Assembly (NCBI RefSeq): GCF_000730565.1 | Contig: NZ_BBIQ01000019.1 | Coordinates: 40,206 to 104,205, forward strand | Direction: 5' to 3' | Source: Pseudomonas fulva NBRC 16637 = DSM 17717 | GTDB taxonomy: Bacteria > Pseudomonadota > Gammaproteobacteria > Pseudomonadales > Pseudomonadaceae | Length of the DNA: 64,000 nucleotides | Part shown: positions 52,123 to 60,838 of the stretch, in pieces | Layout of the letters: each line of letters starts with the position of its first letter | Position numbering within the stretch: position 1 is the first letter of the stretch | Program-made: the position numbers and the translations under genes | The notes under the pieces: generated by a model | What the model saw: only the letters and a program-made list of their open reading frames with translations | Told to the model about the DNA's origin: nothing | The model's database searches: none

Positions 52123-52986
52123 TCAAGCCCCGCGCAGGCACTTCAAGGCGCTGAAGTCGCTGCGCACCTTGGTCAGCCGATCCAGCAGCACCTGGCGCTG
52201 GGCGGGAGTGCTCTGCTGCATCAGGTCCACCACCAGGCTGCGTGCTTGCTGCTCGGTGTTCTGGAAGGCCCGGCGATAGTCGGCCGTCCATAGGCTTTCC
52301 TTGTTCTGCAGCAAGGTCGCGACCCGTGCCGGGAAGCCTGACTCGTGCCGTTGTTCCACCGCCAACAGCAGTTGCTGCTGCCAATGGGCCCGGTTGCGTA
52401 TCCACTCGCTGTTCTGGTCACCCAACGCGCGGGACCAGGCGCCAACCCGTTGCCGCTGTGTCTCGGTCAGCTCGCCGAACCAAGGCTTGAGGCGTTTTTC
52501 CATGCGCTCGGCGCGCTCGCTGATCTGGCGGGGCAGGGGCGTATCGACATATTCTTTGCGCCGCTCGGCAATATCGTCACGAAACGCATCGCGCATCTCC
52601 GCCACCTGCGCATCGCTCATGCCTTGCAGCAACTCGGTGGCCGACGGCGTGATTTCGGCCGCGACCCGGCCAATCGCCTCGCGGGCCTCCTCGGTGCGCT
52701 GCTGCAGCGCCTGGTCGGTGACTTGGTTATCGGCCACCATGGTGCGCAGGCGGTCCAGCCAGTCGAGGTAGCCGGGCAGTTGCGTCTGGCAGTGCCACGC
52801 CAGGTGCTGCCTGAGGCGATCATCGAGCAGGGTTTTCTGCTCGCGGTTCATGTCCAGGTAGTCGCCCAGCGACCAGGGCACCAGGCGATCGAGGTTGCGA
52901 TAGGCCAGGTCGATGCGGCTGCAGGCGCCCAGCATCAGGGCGAAACCCAGGCAGATCGACAGGACTTTGAGCAGGCGTGCAGGCAT
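52123..52986 (-). CDS. DUF6279 family lipoprotein
   Basis: 287 residues. The lipobox is LMLGAC with the lipidated Cys22; the next residue is Ser, which favours outer-membrane sorting. The mature protein is nearly all alpha-helical, with a YRNLDRLVPWSLGDYLDM start and charged amphipathic helices after it. The family has no known function. ATG 52986 preferred to the longer in-frame start. Monocistronic. Confidence 0.87.
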   Translation of the reverse strand: MPARLLKVLSICLGFALMLGACSRIDLAYRNLDRLVPWSLGDYLDMNREQKTLLDDRLRQHLAWHCQTQLPGYLDWLDRLRTMVADNQVTDQALQQRTEEAREAIGRVAAEITPSATELLQGMSDAQVAEMRDAFRDDIAERRKEYVDTPLPRQISERAERMEKRLKPWFGELTETQRQRVGAWSRALGDQNSEWIRNRAHWQQQLLLAVEQRHESGFPARVATLLQNKESLWTADYRRAFQNTEQQARSLVVDLMQQSTPAQRQVLLDRLTKVRSDFSALKCLRGA

Positions 52987-53149
52987 GTGCGGGTCCTTGC
53001 AGTGGCAGCCAAGGGGTAGACGCAGCACGAGACCTGCGGTTCCACCGGATGGCACGTGGAAGCGTGAGCGGCGATGAACCGACCGCAGGCTTTGACACCA
53101 GGGCGGGTCTATCCGGAAAATAGCCGCCTTGACTTGAGGATGTTCGAAA

Positions 53150-53986
53150 ATGGCTCTGCTTGGGCGTTACAACAGTTTGCAAATTGTTAAGCACGTGGAC
53201 TTCGGCCTATACCTGGACGGCGGTGCCGACGGGGAAATCCTGCTGCCGTCCCGTTACATTCCCAAGGGTGCCGAGACCGAAGTCGATGACTGGCTGAACG
53301 TGTTCATCTACCTCGATAGCGAAGACCAGCTGATTGCCACCACCGAGAAGCCCAAGGTGCAGGTGGGCGAGTTCGCCAGCCTCAAGGTCAAGGACATCAA
53401 CGGTGCGGGTATCTTCCTGGACTGGGGCCTGTCCAAGGACCTGCTGATGCCCTATTCCGAAGAAGCACGGCCGCTGAAGATCGGTGACTATTGCGTGGTG
53501 CACGTGTACCTGGACAAGCGCACCCGCCGCATCACCGCCACCTCGCGCCTGGACCGTTACCTCGACACCACGCCTGCAGACTACAAACCTGGTCAGCCGG
53601 TTGAGCTGCTGGTGGCCGGCGAAACGCCGATGGGGTTCAAGGCCATCATCAACAACCGTCACTGGGGCTTGATTCACAAGAACGAGGTGTTCAAGTTCCT
53701 GCGCTCAGGCATGCACGAGCAGGGTTACATCAAGGAAGTGCGGGCCGACGGCAAGGTTTCGCTCAGCTTGCAGCCGGTGGGCGCTGCGCTGTCCGACAGC
53801 TTGCAGGAGCAGATCATGGCGCGCCTTGACGCCGAGGGTGGGGTGTTGCCTGTTTCGGACAAGAGCGACCCTGCCTTGATCAGCAAGCTGTTCAATGTCA
53901 GCAAGGGCAATTTCAAGAAGGCCATTGGCGGGCTGTTCAAGCAGGGCCGCATCGTCATCCATGACGACCGGATCGAGAAAGCCTGA
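53150..53986 (+). CDS. cvfB: CvfB-family S1 RNA-binding protein
   Basis: 278 residues with three tandem S1/OB-type domains and a C-terminal winged-helix (about 215-278, SKLFNVSKGNFKKAIGGLFKQGRI). Marks: GLYLDGGADGEILLP, GAGIFLDWGLSKDLLMP, and RHWGLIHKNEVF. In Staphylococcus CvfB binds RNA and affects virulence gene expression. Role in pseudomonads not established. It is convergent, without any gap, with the next gene. Confidence 0.9.
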   Translation: MALLGRYNSLQIVKHVDFGLYLDGGADGEILLPSRYIPKGAETEVDDWLNVFIYLDSEDQLIATTEKPKVQVGEFASLKVKDINGAGIFLDWGLSKDLLMPYSEEARPLKIGDYCVVHVYLDKRTRRITATSRLDRYLDTTPADYKPGQPVELLVAGETPMGFKAIINNRHWGLIHKNEVFKFLRSGMHEQGYIKEVRADGKVSLSLQPVGAALSDSLQEQIMARLDAEGGVLPVSDKSDPALISKLFNVSKGNFKKAIGGLFKQGRIVIHDDRIEKA

Positions 53987-54367
53987 TCAGCCCTGCACGA
54001 AGGTGTTGAAGTCCAGCTGATCGCCACCGGGGCGCGTGTCGCGCAGCAACGAGTCGCGGTCAGCGCTCAGGGCCAGGCTGATGGTGGAGCGACGCTTGCC
54101 AGGGTTGCGCACTTCCATCTGCTCTTGGTGGGCCCGCAGGAAGTTGATCGGCACCTTCAGGTGCTGAAGTTCATCGGTCAGCGGGGTATGCAGCAGCAGG
54201 TTGACCCAGTCGGGCTGGCCTTTGCGAAGCAAGGCCACCGGGACCTCGAACCACCACAGGTTGCGCTTGGGGTCGAGAATGGCGAACAGCGTATTGGCAC
54301 TGGTCAGCACCGGGCGCGCCAGTGCGCTGTTGCGTCGGGCGATGGCAGCGGGTTTGTCGAGTTTCAT
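53987..54367 (-). CDS. Conserved-looking protein, unknown function
   Basis: 126 residues, no signal or membrane segment. The protein starts AAIARRNSALARPVLTSANT with a hydrophobic middle (NLWWFEVPVALLRKGQPDWVNLLL), and ends with a polar tail. No family recognised. CAGGAACC lies 5 bases before the ATG. Its stop abuts the cvfB stop. Confidence 0.7.
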   Translation of the reverse strand: MKLDKPAAIARRNSALARPVLTSANTLFAILDPKRNLWWFEVPVALLRKGQPDWVNLLLHTPLTDELQHLKVPINFLRAHQEQMEVRNPGKRRSTISLALSADRDSLLRDTRPGGDQLDFNTFVQG

Positions 54368-54575
54368 GCAGGTTCCTGCGGGTCGAAGCCTTCAAAGGCC
54401 GCATTGTGAGGGGTGGCACCTTGGCGGGCAAGGTTTCAGGCCCTGATCCCCGCATTTACGCCTACGCCTTTCAACCGTTTGGCTTGTTGACGCAAATTTC
54501 TTGAAACTCCTGTGCAAGCGGCTGGGTCAACCTTCTGTCGGCACGATACGCGTGCTACATCACAGGAGTTTTGCC

Positions 54576-54761
54576 ATGAGCGGTACTGGAGACAAAATTA
54601 AAGGTATGGCCAACGAGGCAATGGGCAACATCAAGCAAGGTGTTGGCAACCTCACTGACAACGAAAAACTCAAAGGCGAAGGCAAGGCCCAGGAAATCAA
54701 GGGCGAAGGCCAGCAGGTCAAAGGCGACGTGAAAAACAAGGCCGACGACCTGACCAAGTAA
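54576..54761 (+). CDS. CsbD-like stress protein
   Basis: 61 residues, hydrophilic, with Gly/Lys/Glu repeats (GEGKAQEIKGEGQQVKGDV) typical of CsbD. Such proteins are abundant in stationary phase and general stress; function unknown. GGAGTTTTGCC gives a good ribosome site. A long hairpin follows. Confidence 0.92.
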   Translation: MSGTGDKIKGMANEAMGNIKQGVGNLTDNEKLKGEGKAQEIKGEGQQVKGDVKNKADDLTK

Positions 54762-54772
54762 TGATTCACGCC

Positions 54773-54820
54773 TGCCGAGCCGTCCTCTGCGCTTCGAAAC
54801 AGGGGACGGTGACCGGCAGA
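54773..54820 (+). terminator. Terminator after csbD-like gene
   Basis: CTGCCG...CCGTCCTCTG (54773-54790) pairs with CAGGGGACGG...CGGCAG (54801-54820); a long stem with one bulge, G-T wobble and a 10-base loop, 11 bases after the stop. Confidence 0.65.
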
Positions 54821-54918
54821 AGTATTCAAAGCCGTTGCATGACGACCGGGAGCAGCACCCCAAGCGCAGGGTCTATTAGACTGAACGTCAGATCGATCAA
54901 GCGGCGAAAGGAGACGCT

Positions 54919-55878
54919 ATGATTTTTTCCGCCTTGCAGGGCTTACCCTTGCACCGCGTACTGGTGCGCACCGTCAACGAATTCCTCGATGACGAGATGT
55001 CCACTTATGCTTCGGCATTGGCCTACCAGGCTCTTTTCTCGTTGTTCCCCTTCCTATTGTTTCTCATTGCCCTGATCGGTTTCCTGCACCTGCCAGACTT
55101 CTTTTCCTGGCTGCGCTTGCAGTCAGAACTGGTCTTGCCGCCCCAGGCCCTTGAGCAGGTCAACCCGGTCATCGACCAATTGCAGCAGTCCAAGGGTGGT
55201 TTGCTGTCGGTGGGTATCGTCATTGCCCTGTGGACGGCCTCGGCCGGCGTGCGCCTGATGATGAGCGCCATGAACGCGGCCTATGATGTACCAGAAGGGC
55301 GCCCGGTCTGGAAACGCATCCCGCTGTCGGTGCTGTACACCATCGGGTTGGCAGGCATGCTGCTGGCGGCCGCTGCGCTGATGGTGCTGGGACCGCAGGT
55401 CATGGAGTGGATCGCGGCGCAGATTGGCATGGAAGAGTTCATCGTCACCCTGTGGACCATTCTTCGCTGGCCGGTGATCGTGATTCTGCTGATGGTCGCG
55501 GTCGCGGTGATCTACTACGTCATGCCCGATGTGGAGCAGAAATTTCGCTTCATCACCCCGGGCTCGGTGCTGGCGGTCGTGGTGTGGATCATCGCGTCGC
55601 TAGGCTTTGCCTACTACGTGAAGACGTTCGCAGACTACAACGCCATGTACGGCAGCATCGGGGCGATCATCGTACTGCTGCTGTACTTCTACATCTCGGC
55701 TGCTGTGCTGTTGCTGGGCGCAGAGATGAACGCGGTGATCGAGCACATGTCGGCCGAGGGCAAGGACCCAGGCGAAAAAGACTTCGATGGCACCCGCGAC
55801 GACGAGAAGCCCAAGGTATTGGGCAAGGAACGCCCCGGTGCTGATGAAGCGGCGGGCGTTGAACCTACCCCGCGCTGA
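54919..55878 (+). CDS. YihY/BrkB-family membrane protein
   Basis: 319 residues, six expected membrane helices (about 35-60, 90-115, 132-155, 175-200, 210-232, 240-265). Family marks: SALAYQALFSLFPFLLFLIALIG split across residues 33-55, WTASAGVRLMMSAMNAAYDV, and LLYFYISAAVLLLGAEMNA. The last 45 residues are charged and cytoplasmic. The function is unsettled (misnamed RNase BN in some genomes). Its end overlaps the convergent GNAT gene by 14 bases. Confidence 0.9.
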   Translation: MIFSALQGLPLHRVLVRTVNEFLDDEMSTYASALAYQALFSLFPFLLFLIALIGFLHLPDFFSWLRLQSELVLPPQALEQVNPVIDQLQQSKGGLLSVGIVIALWTASAGVRLMMSAMNAAYDVPEGRPVWKRIPLSVLYTIGLAGMLLAAAALMVLGPQVMEWIAAQIGMEEFIVTLWTILRWPVIVILLMVAVAVIYYVMPDVEQKFRFITPGSVLAVVVWIIASLGFAYYVKTFADYNAMYGSIGAIIVLLLYFYISAAVLLLGAEMNAVIEHMSAEGKDPGEKDFDGTRDDEKPKVLGKERPGADEAAGVEPTPR

Positions 55879-56308
55879 CCTGCCCCGGTTGGGCGGTGCG
55901 CTCCAGCGCTATCAAGGCCTTGCTGCGTTGATAGCGCTGGAACTTGTCATGCAGCGACCGGGGTAGCGCTCCAGCCGGCGCGAACCCCTGGCGTCCGTAA
56001 TAGAGGGCGAGCGATGGATGGCAAAACAACCATGTGCTGGCGCAGGCGTTCTCCAGGGCCGCTGCGACCAATTGCTCACCCACGCCTTCCGAGCGCCGAT
56101 CAGGCGCCACCAACAGCCCCGTCAGCCACTGACCACCGTCCACCTCGCTGAGGGACAACCCAGCAATGATGCCCGGCGACCTGGCCACCCAAAACGTGCC
56201 CTGCGCAGGGGCGCGCATGCGCGAGCCCTGTTGGCGATAGAAGTGGTCGAGCAGCCGCCGTTCCGGGGCTGAAAGCCGGGTGCAGTGCACTGGCGGCCAT
56301 GACTGCAC
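55865..56308 (-). CDS. GNAT-family N-acetyltransferase
   Basis: 147 residues. The acetyl-CoA loop is LLVAPDRRSEGVGEQLV (R-x-x-G-x-G pattern RRSEGVG). It starts with GTG 56308 since no early ATG exists; it lies 8 bases downstream of the MaoC gene and is likely co-transcribed with it. Substrate unknown. Confidence 0.84.
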   Translation of the reverse strand: MQSWPPVHCTRLSAPERRLLDHFYRQQGSRMRAPAQGTFWVARSPGIIAGLSLSEVDGGQWLTGLLVAPDRRSEGVGEQLVAAALENACASTWLFCHPSLALYYGRQGFAPAGALPRSLHDKFQRYQRSKALIALERTAQPGQVSAG

Positions 56309-56316
56309 GACGGTGC

Positions 56317-56787
56317 TCAGCTGGCCACGAAGTTCGGCGGGGAAACCAGTTCGACGATTTGCTGCTTGCGCGGTGCCAGGATCTCGGCTTCACCCTCGAC
56401 GACCAGTTCGTTGTGCTGGTTGTACACGTTGGTGGCGATACGCACTTTGAACTTGGGCAGTTTTTCCAGGATTTCCAGGCGCACCGTCAGGGTGTCGCCG
56501 ATCTTGACCGGCTTCTGGAAGCTCATCTGCTGGCCCAGGTAGATGGTACCAGGGCCTGGTAACGTGCAGGCCACCGCCGCACTGATCAACGCGCCGCTGA
56601 ACATGCCATGGGCAATGCGCTCGCGGAACATGCTCTTGGCCGCGAACTCGGCATCCAGGTGCACCGGGTTGTGATCGCCGGACATGGCGGCGAACAGCTG
56701 GATGTCGCGCTCCTCGACCAACTTCGTGTATTCGGCTTTCTGGCCGACTTCAAGGGCTTCGTAGGGCGTGTTGCTGAGCTGGGACAT
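56317..56787 (-). CDS. MaoC-type (R)-enoyl-CoA hydratase (PhaJ-like)
   Basis: 156 residues, single hot-dog fold. The hydratase-2 motif is AAMSGDHNPVHLDAEFA (catalytic Asp and His), followed by RIAHGMFSGALISAAV. Such enzymes turn trans-2-enoyl-CoA from beta-oxidation into (R)-3-hydroxyacyl-CoA for polyhydroxyalkanoate synthesis. It is divergent from fadD by 297 bases, which fits a fatty-acid role. ATG 56787 was preferred to a longer frame with poor start. Confidence 0.88.
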   Translation of the reverse strand: MSQLSNTPYEALEVGQKAEYTKLVEERDIQLFAAMSGDHNPVHLDAEFAAKSMFRERIAHGMFSGALISAAVACTLPGPGTIYLGQQMSFQKPVKIGDTLTVRLEILEKLPKFKVRIATNVYNQHNELVVEGEAEILAPRKQQIVELVSPPNFVAS

Positions 56788-57084
56788 CAGGGCTTCCTTA
56801 AGCAGTACAGGTCGGATGCCGGTCGCACGCAGGGCGTCGGCCAGACGGGTGAGACGCTTGCCGGGGTCGCCCGGATCACATTTTGCGCCCACGTCAGTGT
56901 ACCCACAGTCGAGCAAATTGCAGGAAGGGCACAAATAAGATTCACAATGTTAATGGCAGGCGCTGACGGCTGGGCCGTGCCTGGCTTACCTGCTAACGTC
57001 GAATCAACGCCTGTGCATCGCCTGCGCGCAGGCACTCGGACTAATCAGGACGCAGTGCAGGTCCCGGCAGAGGAACAACAATAA

Positions 57085-58773
57085 ATGCAAGCCGACTTCT
57101 GGAATGACAAGCGCCCGGCGGGCGTGCCTTCCACCTTGGACATGCAAGCCTACGCGTCTGTGGTCGAGGTGTTCGAACGCTCCTGCAAGCGCTTTGCCGA
57201 TCGTCCGGCCTTCAGCAACCTGGGCGTGACCTTGACCTACGCCGACCTTGATCGCCTGTCGGCTGCCTTCGCCAGCTGGCTGCAGCAACATACCGACCTC
57301 AAGCCGGGCGACCGCATCGCGGTGCAGATGCCCAACGTGCTCCAGTACCCCATCGCGGTGTTCGGCGCCATGCGCGCAGGGCTGATCGTGGTCAACACCA
57401 ATCCGCTGTACACCGAGCGCGAAATGCGGCACCAGTTCAAGGACAGTGGTACCCGGGCGCTGGTGTACATGAACCTGTTCGGCAAGCGTGTGCAGACGGT
57501 CCTGCCCGATACCGGTATTGAGTACCTGATCGAAGCGAAGATGGGCGACATGCTGCCCACGCTCAAGGGCTGGCTGGTCAACACCGTGGTCGACAAGGTC
57601 AAGAAGATGGTGCCGGCCTATGCGCTGCCCCAGGCTGTGTCGTTCAAGCAGGTGCTGCGCCAGGGCCGCGGTGGCGTGCCCCAGCCTGTGCCCTTGGGCC
57701 TGGGTGACATCGCCGTGCTGCAGTACACCGGCGGCACGACGGGGCTGGCCAAGGGCGCAATGCTCACCCACGGCAACCTGGTGGCGAACATGCTGCAGGT
57801 GCTGGCGTGCTTCTCCCAACATGGGCCGGACGGGCAGAAGCTGCTCAAGGATGGCGAAGAGGTGATGATCGCGCCGTTACCGCTCTACCACATCTATGCT
57901 TTCACTGCGAACTGCATGTGCATGATGGTCACCGGCAACCACAACGTATTGATCACCAACCCGCGGGACATACCTGGCTTCATCAAGGAGCTGGGCAAGT
58001 GGCGGTTTTCTGCGTTGCTGGGCCTCAACACCCTGTTCGTCGCGCTGATGGACCACCCCAGCTTCCGCCAGCTCGATTTCTCCGCACTCAAGGTCACCAA
58101 TTCCGGCGGCACCGCCCTGGTCAAGGCCACGGCAGAGCGCTGGGAACAGCTGACAGGCTGCCGCATCGTCGAAGGGTACGGCCTGACCGAAACGTCCCCC
58201 GTGGCCAGCACCAACCCCTATGGCACGCTGGCGCGGCTGGGCACGGTGGGCATCCCGGTGGTGGGCACGGCCTTCAAGGTGATCGACGCCGACGGTAACG
58301 AGCTGGCGTTGGGGGAACCCGGCGAGCTGTGCATCAAAGGCCCGCAGGTCATGAAGGGCTACTGGCAGCAACCCGAGGCCACGGCCGAGGCACTGGACGC
58401 CGAAGGCTGGTTCAAGACCGGTGACATTGCCGTGATCGACCCGGACGGCTTTACCCGCATCGTCGACCGCAAGAAGGACATGATCATCGTGTCTGGCTTC
58501 AACGTATACCCCAACGAAGTCGAAGAGGTGGTGATGGGCCATCCCAAGGTGGCCAACTGTGCCGCCATCGGCGTGCCGGACGAACGTTCCGGCGAAGCGG
58601 TGAAGCTGTTCGTGGTGCCGCGCGAGGGTGGTGTGGATGTCGAGGAGCTCAAGGCCTACTGCAAGGCCAACCTCACCGGCTACAAGGTGCCCAAGCACAT
58701 CGTGCTGCGCGAGGCGCTGCCGATGACGCCCGTGGGCAAGATCCTGCGGCGCGAACTGCGCGACGCCAGCTAG
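57085..58773 (+). CDS. fadD: Long-chain acyl-CoA synthetase FadD (first paralogue)
   Basis: 562 residues, adenylate-forming enzyme. ATP/AMP-binding motif YTGGTTGLAKGAM; A5 motif EGYGLTETSPV; A7/A8 WFKTGD and IVDRKKDMIIVSGFNVYPNEVEE; late lysine in PVGKILRRELRD. It activates free fatty acids for beta-oxidation at the inner membrane. The ATG follows AGAGGAAC. Paralogous to the next gene with 292 bases between. In P. putida such a pair is called fadD1/fadD2; I do not assign numbers. Confidence 0.95.
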   Translation: MQADFWNDKRPAGVPSTLDMQAYASVVEVFERSCKRFADRPAFSNLGVTLTYADLDRLSAAFASWLQQHTDLKPGDRIAVQMPNVLQYPIAVFGAMRAGLIVVNTNPLYTEREMRHQFKDSGTRALVYMNLFGKRVQTVLPDTGIEYLIEAKMGDMLPTLKGWLVNTVVDKVKKMVPAYALPQAVSFKQVLRQGRGGVPQPVPLGLGDIAVLQYTGGTTGLAKGAMLTHGNLVANMLQVLACFSQHGPDGQKLLKDGEEVMIAPLPLYHIYAFTANCMCMMVTGNHNVLITNPRDIPGFIKELGKWRFSALLGLNTLFVALMDHPSFRQLDFSALKVTNSGGTALVKATAERWEQLTGCRIVEGYGLTETSPVASTNPYGTLARLGTVGIPVVGTAFKVIDADGNELALGEPGELCIKGPQVMKGYWQQPEATAEALDAEGWFKTGDIAVIDPDGFTRIVDRKKDMIIVSGFNVYPNEVEEVVMGHPKVANCAAIGVPDERSGEAVKLFVVPREGGVDVEELKAYCKANLTGYKVPKHIVLREALPMTPVGKILRRELRDAS

Positions 58774-58892
58774 ATCGGTAGCCTGCGGTGAGAACGTGGT
58801 GCCGTGCGCCAGGGCCTCTGGCACGGCACATCCTGCTGGACGCCCAGGCTAATTAAGTCAAATACTCTAAACGTGACCCGAAGCATTCTTTG

Positions 58893-58908
58893 AGTCACTT
58901 TTGTGACT
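58893..58908. promoter_or_regulatory. Perfect GTCAC/GTGAC dyad between the fadD genes
   Basis: AGTCAC-TTTT-GTGACT, perfect 6-bp arms with a 4-base spacer, 158 bases before the second fadD. A further GTGAC lies 22 bases upstream (58873-58877). AT-rich surroundings suit a promoter. It is a candidate operator of unknown regulator or a weak stem-loop. Confidence 0.5.
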
Positions 58909-59065
58909 GTCAAGCCCGCTTTGGGCTCTAGTAGACCCTCGGCAAAGCTGCTACTCTCGGCCCGCTTTCAGATGATCTGGTTTGCATCAGGCCGTCATCT
59001 CATATCAATAATAAACGCCTCGACGCGTGAAACGAACTTCGCTGTTGCTGAAGGAGTGGGCTTGC

Positions 59066-60763
59066 ATGATCGACCATTTTTGGAAGGACAAGTATCCGGC
59101 CGGTATCGCGGCGCAGATCGATCCCGACGAATTCCCCAACATCCAGGCGGTACTCAAGCAATCCTGCCAGCGCTTCGCCGACAAACCGGCCTTCAGCAAC
59201 CTGGGCAAGACCCTCACTTACGGTGAGTTGTATACCCTGTCCGGTGCCTTTGCCGCCTGGTTGCAGCAGCATACCGACCTAAAGCCCGGTGACCGTATCG
59301 CGGTGCAGTTGCCTAATGTGCTGCAGTACCCAGTGGCGGTGTTCGGTGCCATGCGCGCCGGCTTGATCGTCGTGAACACCAACCCGCTGTACACCGCCCG
59401 GGAAATGGAGCACCAGTTCAAGGACTCCGGCGCCAAGGCGTTGGTGTGTCTGGCGAACATGGCGCACCTGGCCGAGAAGGTGGTGCCCAAGACCCAGGTC
59501 AAGCACATCATCGTCACCGAGGTGGCAGACCTGCTGCCCCCGCTCAAGCGGCTGCTGATCAACAGCGTGATCAAGTACGTCAAGAAGATGGTGCCGGCCT
59601 ATCACCTGCCCAGCGCCGTGCGCTTCAACGATGCCCTGGCCCTGGGCAAGGGCCAGCCGGTGACCGAGGCCAACCCGCAGGCCGATGACGTGGCCGTGTT
59701 GCAATACACCGGCGGTACCACCGGTGTGGCCAAAGGCGCCATGCTGACTCACCGCAACCTGGTGGCCAACATGCTGCAGTGCCGGGCGCTGATGGGCTCG
59801 AACCTGCAGGAAGGGTGCGAGATCCTCATCACCCCGCTGCCGCTATACCACATCTACGCCTTCACCTTCCATTGCATGGCCATGATGCTGATCGGCAACC
59901 ACAACGTGCTGATCAGCAACCCCCGCGACCTGTCCGCCATGGTCAAGGAGCTGGGCAAGTGGAAGTTCACGGGCTTCGTGGGTCTCAATACGCTGTTCGT
60001 GGCGCTGTGCAACAGCGATGCGTTCCGCGCCCTGGACTTCTCGGCCTTGAAGATCACCCTGTCCGGCGGCATGGCGCTGCAACTGAGCGTTGCCGAGCGT
60101 TGGCGTACGGTGACCGGTTGCGCCATCTGCGAAGGATACGGCATGACCGAAACCAGCCCGGTGGCCGCCGTGAACCCGGCGCAGGCCAACCAGGTGGGCA
60201 CCATTGGCATTCCGGTGCCGTCCACGCTGTGCAAGATCGTCGACGACGCCGGCAACGAGCTGCCCTTGGGCGAAGTGGGCGAACTCTGCGTCAAGGGCCC
60301 TCAGGTGATGAAAGGCTACTGGCAGCGCGAGGAGGCCACCGCCGAGATTCTCGACAGCGACGGCTGGCTCAAGACCGGCGACATCGCCCTGATCCAGCCC
60401 GACGGCTACATGCGTATCGTCGACCGCAAGAAGGACATGATTCTGGTGTCCGGCTTCAACGTCTATCCCAATGAACTCGAAGACGTGCTGGCGGCGGTGC
60501 CCGGCGTGTCGCAGTGTGCGGCCATCGGCATTCCGGATGAGAAATCCGGCGAGCTCATCAAGGTCTTCGTCGTGGTCAAACCCGGTATGACCGTGACCAA
60601 GGAGCAGGTGATGGAGCACATGCGTGCCAACCTCACCGGGTACAAGGTGCCGCGTCAGGTCGAGTTTCGCGACACCTTGCCGACCACCAATGTCGGCAAG
60701 ATCCTGCGCCGCGAACTGCGTGACGAAGAGCTCAAGAAGCTCAACCTCAAGAAAAGCGCCTGA
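59066..60763 (+). CDS. fadD: Long-chain acyl-CoA synthetase FadD (second paralogue)
   Basis: 565 residues, clearly similar to the preceding gene over its length (YTGGTTGVAKGAM, EGYGMTETSPV, IVDRKKDMILVSGFNVYPNELED, NVGKILRRELRDEE). The N-terminus is MIDHFWKDKYPAGIA. AAGGAG lies 9 bases before the ATG at 59066; a shadow start 39 bases earlier lacks it. It is likely separately promoted from the 292-base gap, so the two could be expressed under different conditions or prefer different chain lengths. Confidence 0.95.
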   Translation: MIDHFWKDKYPAGIAAQIDPDEFPNIQAVLKQSCQRFADKPAFSNLGKTLTYGELYTLSGAFAAWLQQHTDLKPGDRIAVQLPNVLQYPVAVFGAMRAGLIVVNTNPLYTAREMEHQFKDSGAKALVCLANMAHLAEKVVPKTQVKHIIVTEVADLLPPLKRLLINSVIKYVKKMVPAYHLPSAVRFNDALALGKGQPVTEANPQADDVAVLQYTGGTTGVAKGAMLTHRNLVANMLQCRALMGSNLQEGCEILITPLPLYHIYAFTFHCMAMMLIGNHNVLISNPRDLSAMVKELGKWKFTGFVGLNTLFVALCNSDAFRALDFSALKITLSGGMALQLSVAERWRTVTGCAICEGYGMTETSPVAAVNPAQANQVGTIGIPVPSTLCKIVDDAGNELPLGEVGELCVKGPQVMKGYWQREEATAEILDSDGWLKTGDIALIQPDGYMRIVDRKKDMILVSGFNVYPNELEDVLAAVPGVSQCAAIGIPDEKSGELIKVFVVVKPGMTVTKEQVMEHMRANLTGYKVPRQVEFRDTLPTTNVGKILRRELRDEELKKLNLKKSA

Positions 60764-60776
60764 CCTGGCGTGCACC

Positions 60777-60831
60777 GCCCGCAATCGCCTTGCAGCCCTT
60801 TTGATGAGGCCGCGCAGGGCGATTGACGGGC
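60777..60831. terminator. Long imperfect hairpin between fadD and oxidase genes
   Basis: AATCGCC (60783-60789) and GGCGATT (60818-60824) flanked by GCCCG and CGGGC, with a large inner loop, between convergent genes. Confidence 0.45.
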
Positions 60832-60838
60832 CTGGGCT

